Assembly: GCA_038501195.1 (NCBI GenBank)
Contig: JBBPUQ010000010.1
Location: forward strand, 2,063,501 to 2,127,500
Direction: 5' to 3'
Length of the DNA: 64,000 nucleotides
Origin: Nemania diffusa
Lineage: Eukaryota; Ascomycota; Sordariomycetes; Xylariales; Xylariaceae
Position numbers and translations under genes: made by a program. Positions 1-9,317 of this stretch are shown piece by piece; within the stretch, counting starts at the first letter, position 1, and each line of letters starts with the position of its first letter. The notes below the pieces were generated by a model. That model was not told the origin of the DNA, made no database searches, and worked only from the letters and a program-made list of their open reading frames with translations.

Positions 1-717
1 CTCCCAAATGATGTGGTAAGTAGCCTTCCGGATCTCCCTCTCTCGCGCACTATCTAAGACCACAACAGAGGCTAAGAAATCCGATTGCGATCATGGGCGC
101 CTTGTCAGGTGCATCTGATAGCATCGATGACGTTTTCAAGCCGATCGAGCTCCCGTTCGCCGTCAGTTTGTACGGACACGCTAGCACTCACGTCTACGTC
201 TCAGACAACGGAATCCTGTCCCTGGACAGCGGAACGTCTGCGCGTAGCACCATCCGGTGGAAGCCTCTGCCATTCCGTGAAAACATCCCGCCATATTCCA
301 TGTTTCCGTTCTGGGCCGACCTGATGATAAGCAAGGGCAAAGCTCACGGGGTCTACTACGAGGTGGCGGGAGAAACACCAAATAGATCACTTACTGTGGA
401 ATGGTACGTTACGCGGTACGGCCAAGAGAAACAGTACTTCCACTTTGACTTGTCACTCGAGGAAGCACGGCCGAGCGTTGTCACGTTTAGGTATTATGAT
501 GCTAAGGACGAGGGAGCTCAGTGTACCGTAGGTGTACAGGGGCCCGATGGTAGGTCTCAAATATTTTCTTTTCACCATGTTATCATTAGAATGGGATCCT
601 GACATCTTTCTAGCATGCCTTATGTTCTCGCACAACGAACGGAAGGTTCATCCTGGCCTCAAGATCGAGTTTGATACCATAAACTACACAATGACGGAGT
701 CCCAGTTTCAAGTATAA
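1..717 (+). CDS. Unknown protein, 5'-partial, three visible exons
   Basis: The gene enters from outside the window. An open exon runs from 1 to 15, followed by a GTAAGT donor at 16 and a CAG acceptor at 66-68. The second exon, 69-549, reads in the same phase. A second intron, 550-613, has a GTAGGT donor, a CTGAC branch site and a CTAG acceptor; it joins the main frame to the last exon, which ends at the TAA at 715-717. Without this splice the frame would stop at 602. The protein is rich in beta-type segments, including a VYVSDNGILSLD motif and, in the last exon, PGLKIEFDT. It has no visible signal peptide or membrane segment in the part seen. I do not recognise the family; a beta-sandwich fold is only a guess. 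An ATG at 93 is an alternative start, but the open frame and good intron upstream argue for an N-terminal continuation. Confidence 0.6.
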
Positions 718-1684
718 CAAGGGCATTTATATGACCTTGTAGATGACTTTATGGTTGGCAGTAACAACATATTTAGCTTTTAGTATATTATTAGCTTAAT
801 AATTTTCTTTAAAATTTCTATGTCATATTGACTCGGTTCTACTAGCACACGCCCCTTTTTTAACCAGCGTGCTAGGTCGTTTTCCCGACCCCTTAATTTT
901 ATCGTTTGCTAGCATTCATGATTTTAGTATCTTATCACTTACTACAAGGTATTGTAATTGTTAAACAGACAATATATAGACGATAAATATATGTATAGTT
1001 CACAGGTGAAACAGAATAGAAGTCTTCTCGCGTACTAATGTACTGCTAAGCCTAGCAAGTAGCATTAAAGCAGTAATATAGCTAAATGAATTTTATAAAA
1101 TATATTAAAATGAAGCGTTCTAAATAAATACTTTTATTTATTAATACTTTTTACAAAAGGGGCACTTAAAAGGATAGTTCTAGTTATTTGTTTTTCTTTT
1201 CAAATACTAGCACTGAGTTAGCGCTTAAAGGAATTATGTCTTTGGGTGGCGCTCAAGGCGCTCGGCATCCTTTGGAGGAGGGTAAGCCCTTCTGCCAAAT
1301 GGTACTTGGCGAATACCGGGCTTAATAAGGTCTATAAATCACGGGCTACACGGCCATCTCTTGTATAAACTATATGCACGGATTCGGATAGATGTAGGAC
1401 ACTCTCAACCGGCGGCGAGGTACCTGCGAGAAGGGCCTGTAAAGGCTACACGCTAAAAAAAAGAATTTGCTAAACGGAATAGTAGAAATAGGAATAATCT
1501 TATGTATATTAGACTGGCTTAGCACGCCCTAAGTTCCCCTTGGGAGGGCAGCCGAGGCTATACTGCCGTTATGAGCGTCGTAGACTACAACAACAGCAAC
1601 AACAACAGCTTAAATAAATCACTACTGGTTAATCTTTAAATTGTGTTATATGTTATTTACATATTTGTGTTAACATATAACCCC
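718..1684. other. AT-rich gene-free stretch
   Basis: No supportable gene. The sequence is AT-rich with short homopolymers, apart from a more GC-rich patch around 1240-1450 that reads like decayed coding or transposon sequence (stops in every frame). It may be an old repeat remnant, but I could not assign a class. Confidence 0.5.
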
Positions 1685-1931
1685 TCATTTACTCTTTTTC
1701 TTTCCTCGGTTTCCCTTGTCTTTTTGCCCGTTCTTCGCATTTCGCTTTTCTATTTCATGGCAAGAAACACATTTTTTGCCAGCCATATAGTACCGGCGAT
1801 GTATTCTACAGCGGAAAACGTGGCCTTTCTTCTTGCATCGGACGGTACAAGCCTTCTTGCAGACTGGACTGTAGGAGGGTTAATAAGTATGACCTATCTT
1901 AGATGCCGTAAACCTACCAGTGATGAGGCAT
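1685..1931 (-). CDS. 65-residue Cys-rich putative zinc-binding protein, two exons
   Basis: A minus-strand mini-gene hidden in AT-rich DNA. Exon 1 is only 14 nt (1931-1918) and encodes MPHHC up to the second base of the Cys codon. A 49-nt intron (1917-1869) has a GTAGGT donor, a TTAAC-like branch site and a CAG acceptor. Exon 2 (1868-1685) ends at TGA 1687-1685. The product is 65 aa, with Cys at 5, 8, 12, 16, 25, 38 and 41 and His at 3, 4, 21, 28 and 42, in the order CPVC, CTVRC, GHVFRC, GKKCVSC, then a Lys-rich tail from about residue 46. The paired CxxC spacing suggests zinc binding. From memory it resembles small uncharacterised fungal proteins of similar Cys spacing, but I cannot name a family. 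The exact joining of the first CxxC motif across a consensus intron is the main evidence that it is real. Confidence 0.68.
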
Positions 1932-3000
1932 GTCTCTAACGTGAGCAAGTGTTCAAAGCTTTAATGGTATATGCCAGAGACCTAAGTATATAAGCTTTTT
2001 AAAATAAAGATATCCGGACTATTGGAATCGGGCGTACAATATAAATGGCTAGAGCGGTTGAGAAAAAATAAAATAAAAAAGAATTTATACAGTAAGTCCA
2101 TCTTCTTTTATAAACTGTCGACAGCGAAGAAGCATCCAGGTTATGATAAACCTAGATGTTTGTAACGTGCAACACCCAAACCTAGGCGAGGTAATACCCG
2201 ACTCTTCAGGTACCTAAGCCAATGAAGCCACCCATACAATCCTAAATAGGAAATCTGTACATTGGTATAACCGCTGAAGACTGCGGGATGTGGCAGGCAG
2301 TAGTACTACATCTCCGAACCCGGCCCAAGAGCCGAGCTATAATTAGGTGTAGATCGAAACAAGCTTGGCGGATCAGGCCCTAGTGACTAAGAGCAATAGA
2401 ATGTTAAGCCTACAATAGGTATGATCTGGTATTATTATATTATATATAAGAGCTTACTATATCTAAGACCCTACCGGAGGTGTATTGTAGGAAGTGGGTA
2501 TTAGCTGTTCGCAGTAGCCCCTCCTACAACGTTAAACCCGACCAACCTAACTAAGCGTCGTTTTTAATAAGAACATGATAGAGTACTTTTCTTGCCTAGA
2601 TGATGATGTATTAGCTGTTGATGAAAAGATACATAACTGCGTAAGAATTTCTTGAAAGTGGAAAGAAGAACACCTCCGCGGAGGCTTTAATTTATGCTTT
2701 CGATGTTATCCTTACAGGCACACTCTTCACCCTGGTCATTAATAGTTCGATTGCTTAGGAGATATGTTTAAACACAAGAGCGAAATCACAGAGCCAATCG
2801 AGGAGGAAATGAGCGAAGAAAATATGAGCGTGGACAATGTGAGTGAGGCTGGTGTATTTTGTAAACGAGGATGCTGTGAATAAGGGCAGCTATAAATAAG
2901 GGCGATTAAGCGATATATTTCAATCAGAATTGTCATCAATTTGTTTAGTTGGATTTTGTTTATTTAAACGTTCTTTCTGCTTATCTCGAACGGAAGTCTA
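1932..3000. other. Gene-free stretch between mini-gene and TrpRS
   Basis: No gene recognised. Around 2150-2560 the base composition is less AT-rich and resembles decayed coding or repeat sequence, but no frame stays open and no motif is recognisable. The right end is the 3' flank of the minus-strand tRNA synthetase gene. Confidence 0.5.
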
Positions 3001-4760
3001 TTAAGCTGAGGCAGCCTCCTTCTCGGCGGCCTTGGCAGCTTTCTTAGCAGCTATCTGCCTTTCTTTCTCCAATTTCTTCAGTTGGTTCTTTGAGAGTTTT
3101 CCATCACTGGTGCCATCTGCCTGCTCAGACAAGACCGGTACGATTCTCTCTACTCTAGGGTTTCCCTTCCACTTCAGAGGTCGAACTGACATGAACTGCT
3201 TGACAACGTCTTCTGTTGCTTTGGTCCTCCTTTCTTGGAAAGCTGATACGTATTCCTGTAGATGTTTGATGCAGATTGCTTTGAGCTATAATATTGTTAG
3301 TGGCGATGTAAGCTTTTCAAGAATGAAAGAACCAACCTCTCCAGTCAAAAGCTTGCCTTCTCTATACTCCCGACCAAGCTTGGCCAATTCCTATAGCTTG
3401 TTAGTACCAAGTTCATAGATAATGTCCGAAGGGTCATACCTCATCATCCTCCATGAAGAACTGTAAATACTGGTAAGCAACATCCACGTCCGGGTTACCA
3501 CCTAATTCCCGCTGTTCCTCTGCTGTTTCTTGTCCACCTGAAAAGGCATATTTGTTGATTTTGTTTTTGATCTGATTAGGGGTATCTTTCATAAAGATGG
3601 CCGAAGTATCGATACTTGCAGACATCTTAGAGCCTGGGCCCTGAAGCGCATCCAGGAAACGAGAATGAATCAAGGACGGCTTGGCGTACTTTAATCTTGT
3701 CGCACAGTCACGGGTCAAACGGAAATAAGGATCTTGATCGATCGCACACGGAATTAAGCACGGAATCTTTGCTGTCTCTTTTTCGTTGTCCCCAAAGATA
3801 TGAGGGAATGTTGTGGCAAACGCTGTGCTGCCCTGGATACTGGCAAAGTGAATCTTGCCGATGTTGGTGCTGCAGATGAGTTAGATATAATATAACGGCC
3901 GAGAACAGCAGAGCGCAAACCTCTCGTTGAAACCAAAAATAGCTTTGGCTACGTTATAAGTAACTAGCTTTGAGAACCGTGTGACGTTTCTGTAGAAAGC
4001 ACCGCCCATGAACTCATAATCGGAGAAGATGAAGGTTTTTTCTGGGTCGAAACCTATCGAGATGATGTCCTTGCAGTTGTCCCGGGAATAGCCGATGACC
4101 TCTTCGACGGTACGTTTTTCTGAGAATAAGAACTTTTCATCTGCCCGGGATCATGGTCAGTTTGTTTAAGACGTGGGGAATGGTGGCGGTATCGGATTAC
4201 ACACCATCTGTCAGCATAATGACTAGAGGAACGTCAAAGACATCCTGTAACCATCTACCAAGCTGCTGTTAGCCCTATATCTGGGTATATACGAACGGTT
4301 GAGCGATTACTTACTTGCAGAAGTCAAAGATTTGCGTGTGACCAATGTGCATCGAGTCGCTACTAGGGCCACGACCAGTATACAAGAAGAAGGGCTCCCC
4401 CTACACACACAATTAGACGACCGCTGTGACCAAGGGGCGGGCGCTGTGGTGTACCTTCTCGTAGCGATCGAGAATGACCTCGAAATCCCTCTGGCTGAAG
4501 ACGATCTGGCGCCTCAGGAACCTATGGGGTTTGTGGCCAGTGACTCGCTCGAACCTGTCTAGGAGCTCTTGGTCTATTAGCTTGGTGCCGAACTCCTCTA
4601 CGAGTTTCTTGTAGTCGATGGCCTTGACCTTGCCATCCTCGCCTATTTCGCCCGACACGTTCCAAGGATCGACGTTCTGCTTAGTCGACGGGGGGTTTGC
4701 GACGTCTGGGTTGGCGACAGGTGGGACTTCGGCGGTCGGTGCCTCTGGTTGAGAGGCCAT
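3001..4760 (-). CDS. WRS1: Tryptophanyl-tRNA synthetase, cytoplasmic
   Basis: Charges tRNA-Trp with tryptophan in the cytosol. Seven exons join to 476 aa: 4760-4455, 4400-4315, 4254-4205, 4140-3921, 3869-3440, 3390-3337 and 3285-3001. The six introns are 49-64 nt and all end in TAG or CAG. The class I signature HIGH lies at about residues 120-123 within SSDSMHIGH, the eukaryote-type block AIDQDPYFR at about 263-271, and the class I loop KMSAS at 302-306. The N-terminal ~50 residues are Pro/Ala-rich. The last ~30 residues form a Lys/Ala-rich helix, an appendage common in fungal cytosolic synthetases. Length and the lack of a basic presequence fit the cytosolic rather than the mitochondrial enzyme. 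The start is the first ATG of the open frame and agrees with the family N-terminus. The gene is divergent from SmD3 across about 1 kb. Confidence 0.95.
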
Positions 4761-5778
4761 GATTGCGGGCGGAAACTGCTTTAGGAAGCAGAAGGATAGG
4801 TAGGGTAGGACGGTTGAGAGAGGTTAAAAGGGTCCTGAACCCCCGATGCGTGGAAGGGTTACTGGAGTGAGTCGGACGTGAGTCACAGTAGTAATTTTGT
4901 CAAGATGTACCGGCGCACTGGGATGCGACGATTAAGCCCATGGAGGGGCACTATCCGGCGATGGGATTTGGAGGGGCAGTAACAGGGGTCGCACCTACCT
5001 CCATACCGTTAGGTGATAGGTTACTAGAATACCTCCCGATATGTTGATATCTCATAGATTGCATATTTTAGGGACTATATAAAAGAGTGAAAGTTGATTT
5101 CCGACTGCAAACAACTAAGCTTCACGAAGGGTCTTTAGAACAAAACATGTGCAATACAACGTAGACTAGCGATCATGTCTTACGTCGACGGATGTTTGTG
5201 TTGCTTGCCTGATGGCCGGTATATGTACTCTTGGTCGCAAGACAGACATAGCAATTGTAGCTGGATAGCTAACCTAGGAGATATCTAGTTCATCGTGTTG
5301 CTCGGAAGTAGCGACTCTTAAAAACAAAATCAGTTGCTAAAGATCAGTTCATAGAAATATCAATTCTTCGTTTGAGATGTACAAGTAAGAACAAGAGCTT
5401 AGGTACCTATTCGTATTTCGTAGCGTTGTTAAGTGAGAAAGGTGACCGCCGACAATCTGCCACTCCATTACAGCTGAATCTGGAAAATATGCCTTCCATT
5501 CACTTACTGCCAAGTGCCCACCGAAAGTAGCTAGGTGGAGAAACCTTGGAGCTACCTCAGCTAGGTACGGCTAGGAATATCCATTGGAAGCAACCTTGCT
5601 GCTAGATATCAAGATTGTTTATCGCAAGCCAAAGCTCCCCAGCCTCGACCATCCAACACTCGACAACAACCCGCGCCGAACCCAGAACCGCCAACTCCCT
5701 CGATCATAAACCATACACACCCTCCCACTACTTCAACCTCTCTAATCGCAACGCACGATCCACACACACACAGCCATC
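4761..5778. promoter_or_regulatory. Shared upstream region of TrpRS and SmD3
   Basis: Head-to-head intergenic region of 1018 bp between WRS1 (minus) and SMD3 (plus). It must contain both promoters. A TATATAAA-like stretch near 5077-5085 is visible but far from either start. A CT- and CA-rich tract (about 5690-5775) directly precedes the SMD3 ATG. Several copies of the short CTAGGTA motif that recurs through the window are present near 5400 and 5530-5570. No coding potential seen. Confidence 0.5.
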
Positions 5779-6337
5779 ATGACGTCCACAATCGGCATCC
5801 CCATCAAACTCCTCAACGAGGCGCAGGGCCACATCGTGACGCTCGAGATCACGTCCGGCCAGACATACCGTGGCAAACTGCTCGAGGGTAGGAACACCCG
5901 AAGTCCCCTGCACATTCCGCGACATCCTTTGATTTTAGTGTCTTCTCCGCCAACTATGATGATACCGTAAAGAAAAACGCTAACCGAGTTCTCTGCATAG
6001 CCGAGGACAACATGAACGTACAGCTCAAGGACATCACCGTGACAGCGCGCGACGGCCGAGTCAGCCATCTGGACCAGGTCTACATCCGCGGCAGCCACGT
6101 CCGGTTCTTCATCGTGCCTGATATGTTGAAGTACGTTGGCCCCCATATCTCATTTCCCACCGCCACCAGGGCTCGTGTGTGTTCGTGTAGAGAGGAGACA
6201 GGACTGACAGCTCTTCTTCCCCGTGCAGGAATGCCCCCATGTTCCGAAGTCGCAACGCCCGAGGCCGCGGTGTCGGTCTAGCCAGAGGACGTGCGACCGT
6301 CAGCCGAGCGAGAGCCAGCGGTCGCGGCGGAAGATAA
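5779..6337 (+). CDS. SMD3: Small nuclear ribonucleoprotein Sm D3
   Basis: Core spliceosomal Sm-ring subunit that binds the Sm site of U1, U2, U4 and U5 snRNAs with D1, D2, B, E, F and G. Three exons (5779-5887, 6001-6130, 6229-6337) give 115 aa. The introns are 113 and 98 nt with GTAGGA/TAG and GTACGT/CAG ends. The Sm1 motif covers about residues 5-37 ([17 protein letters not shown], then TYRGKLLE). The Sm2 motif includes [17 protein letters not shown] at about residues 65-80. The C-terminal tail is Arg/Gly-rich (RGRG, RGR, SGRGGR), the type of tail that is methylated by PRMT5 in many eukaryotes. Length and order are typical of SmD3. The Sm chaperone pICln is also encoded in this window (60531). 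Confidence 0.96.
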
Positions 6338-7161
6338 AGACCCTGAAACTAGGCATATTGCGAATAACAGCATAGACTCACTTGCCGAGTCTTGTGAATA
6401 TGTCGGCTCCGGGGAGAAAAGCGATTAGGACAGATATATGAGGTGGTGGCTTATATCACATTGCCGGCCGCCTTGCTTGAAATTCCATGGCGTTTGGGGT
6501 TAAAATGGTGACAAACTTCTGGCGGCTTCGGGAATACCAATCTACGAATGTGCATAGCAAAGAACGCGGCGAATTTTCGATGGCTTTACCGCAGCTTCTA
6601 CGATCGGATATGGCACAATAAAAAGCTTAGGTGTTACGTCTGCATCATGTAGAGAATGGGCTAAGCTCTTTCTCTCACGCAGTCTTGGCAGTCCCGTGGA
6701 TCTTACAGCAAAAGTGAAGAGAAACACTGGGGTTCTGAATGGTTGGCTGTTTGTTAAAGGATGGCGAGGGCGGCGAGTGCAACTATATGTAGAAGCGAGC
6801 CTTTCGGGCCACCTTATGTGCAGTTGAATGTCTAGTCGTGCGAACAATAGAACCAAGATTTACAGCTGGTTTGACACAGCTACTCAACGCTTACATCATA
6901 CTCTGGCTTTTACGGATCATATATTCACACATACAATCAGCGGACGTGGTTTGTAGACATGATGTACTTGTACCATTGTCTTGCAGTATGGGTTGAATTC
7001 TTTATATTCTGCGCACGTAGCCTATCCTGTCACTTCTAGCTATGAGCTATCTAGTATCTTGTGGATGGGTGAGCCTCGGTGTTGTTACTATACACATAAT
7101 CCACACGTCAGCCTATCTTATCACATTGGCCACTATGGGGAGAGCGAGGAGGTCGTTTCAC
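6338..7161. other. Intergenic region between SMD3 and the CipC-like gene
   Basis: Convergent 3' flanks of SMD3 (plus) and the CipC-like gene (minus), 824 bp. Nothing else recognised; the open frames here lack motifs and conserved character. Confidence 0.5.
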
Positions 7162-7744
7162 TTACGGGTCGTACTGGTCGTACTGGCTGTACTGCTGGTC
7201 GTATAGGTGCTCGGCCTGCTGCTTAGCATGGTGCTTGGCCTTCTCGCGGTCAATGGCGTCGAGGCCCTTGGTCTCGAAGAGCTTGTCGACCTCGGCGCCA
7301 GCAATGCCGGCTAATAGTTCCTTGGCAAAGGCGTGGTTGACGGTCTTGCCTGTAATAACGCAACTTGTGTCAGCGGGACGTATGATAAGAGCTTGTCTAG
7401 AGACATATGTATGAAGCGTAGGCACCGTGAGGGTGTGTGTGGCTTGCAGAGCTTGGTTGAGGGAGCCAATGGTTCACATACCCTCCTTTCTTTGACGGTC
7501 CTCGAAGAGCTTCATGGCCTCGAATGCGGCACCGCCGCCAATGAGCTCGTGGCTCAGGTGAGACTGGTGAGGCTGGCCATCGTAGATCTGGTCACGCTTC
7601 TCACGGGCTTCGTCTATAGGTAGAAGGGACAAACGTCAGCACGATCCATTAACACGATGTAGCAGAGTAGAGAAGGGGGAGCTCCGATGCTTCCCCCGGC
7701 CACAGTCCTGCGGCAATGGGTGCGGACGTACCAAATCCCCACAT
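7162..7744 (-). CDS. cipC: CipC-like stress/antibiotic-response protein (DUF3759 type)
   Basis: Small cytosolic fungal protein named after Aspergillus CipC, which is induced by concanamycin; its molecular role is unknown. Three exons (7744-7732, 7613-7482, 7349-7162) give 110 aa. The first exon is 13 nt, encoding MWGF and the first base of the next codon, followed by introns of 118 and 132 nt. Family hallmarks are the start MWGF-DEAR, the block HLSHELIGGGAAFEAMK at about residues 25-41, and the C-terminal block around 70-90 containing ELLAGIAGAEVDKLFETKG and DREKAKHHA. The C-terminal tail is Tyr/Gln/Asp-rich. The upstream region carries a TATA box and clustered CCCCT motifs, which fits a stress-induced gene. 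The small first exon was chosen because it restores the family's MWGF start. Confidence 0.9.
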
Positions 7745-8135
7745 ATTGAATAGCTCGTAATGGTTTATAGGAAGAGGGTAATGGTGATAGCGTTGATGAA
7801 GCTCTTGGTTCAGATGGGATATGGATAGATGGATAATGCAGCCAAGGACAAAGCTGACGGAGAGAGGGGTCGACTTTATATACGCCTATCCATAGCTTGC
7901 TTGCCGCGATCCGCCCAGGGTTCCCTCCCCTACTCCCCTCTACACACGTCGTAATGGAAACGACCCGGGTATGACGAAACCCGGGCACAGCTGCTGCGTG
8001 CGTGAACAAAGCGCCCCCCTGGCCCGTCTCGATCCCAGGGCCAATCACGGCCCAGAAGCCGGCCTCGCCGACATTTCGTTCCAACCTGCTCAGCCCAGGG
8101 AGGGGAGAGGGGGAGAGGGGAACGGGAGGGACCAC
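7745..8135 (-). promoter_or_regulatory. Putative stress-type promoter of the CipC-like gene
   Basis: Reading on the minus strand, a TATATAAA box lies at about 7882-7875, some 130 bp before the ATG. Farther upstream (about 8130-8095) is a dense cluster of CCCCT pentamers, with more at 7925-7942. CCCCT is the stress-response element bound by Msn2/4-type zinc-finger factors in yeasts and related factors in filamentous fungi. Assignment as a working promoter is inference from motif and position. Confidence 0.5.
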
Positions 8136-9317
8136 TAAGCGAAGCTAGACGAAAGTATGAAATCCGGGCATTTGTCTATTTATTCTAGATCCTACTCTAG
8201 CCGTTTCACCTCGTACAATATATAAACCCCCAATTGGCCTGGCCTCCCTGTCTGAGCGTCCTGGAGGCCCCGTGAGTGACGACGACAGCAGTGTTGGGCT
8301 GTCAGATCCCACCTTGCGTTAGGTAGGATAGCTGTGGTTGAGCATGGGAGATGCCGTGCTGGACAAAGCTCGAATGCTAGACGCTAAAAGCCAATAGCAG
8401 TCACTTATTCCTAGCGTAGAAACTTACGCATGCATGTAGGTACTGTACATAACACCATATTAGGTCCCTACATTACCTACCTTATGTACATATAGGTATG
8501 TATGTACATACGTGTAAGTGTGCTGATAGATCTCCTCTTTCAAACGTACCTAAGATATACTCCACATCTATGACTTACATGGGCCTGTACCGGTTTCCAG
8601 GTCATACAAAGATGAGGGGGATCCTCGCAATTGACCAGTTAGAGCCAGTGGATCCTACCCTGCGTTTTACAAACTTGAGAGGCTTGTAGCATCTCATCTT
8701 ATGCGTATTGCGTACTTGTCACCAGATGTGGCTAAATACGATGGGCTAGGTACCGGTATACTCGGGAATACGAGCGCAGGTTGCGTGGTGTATTTACAGG
8801 CAGCTAACAGTAAAATACCCACGCAGACGTGGGAGGCGTCGATCACAGATTTACTTGCATAGGTGCTGTAAAAACAACTCCGTTGATCGTGAGCTAGTTA
8901 GCCATTGGCATTATGACGTGGCGTAGAGCAAATTTAGGTACTGGCAGAGCATCGACACATAAAAGCATTCGTTGAAATAGCATGTTGATCTATTCGTAGA
9001 TAGGTATTCGCATTACCTATGCGTAGGCGTTGCCAAGTCGCATTCCCGTCTTGGCAATGCTTGTTACGACTCCGAGCACCTGTCCAGGGCGGGGAATACT
9101 ACCCACCTACATGACTTACTGCGTACCTATCTAGCTGGCTTGGGAGGGTGGTGACTACGATCTGACTATCTATGCGTAGGTATCTATATATGCGTAGTTC
9201 GCCCGGAATGAGTGCTACCTATACGTGCTAATAGCTTAACATTAGAACGCCAGCAATATATATATCAACAGAACATTCATTCTACTAATCTTTATCTTCC
9301 CGGCGCTAACCTGCGCT
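8136..9317. other. Gene-free region rich in TAGGTA-type short motifs
   Basis: No gene seen. The stretch is crowded with variants of TACCTA/TAGGTA and TATGTACATA (for example 8430-8520 and 9000-9200), giving short imperfect palindromes. No open frame with family character. Confidence 0.5.

Noticed and set aside
7614..8135. 173-codon open frame on the minus strand over the CipC promoter
   Set aside because: It overlaps the CipC first exon and intron in another frame and shows no domain or conserved character; it reflects GC-rich promoter sequence.
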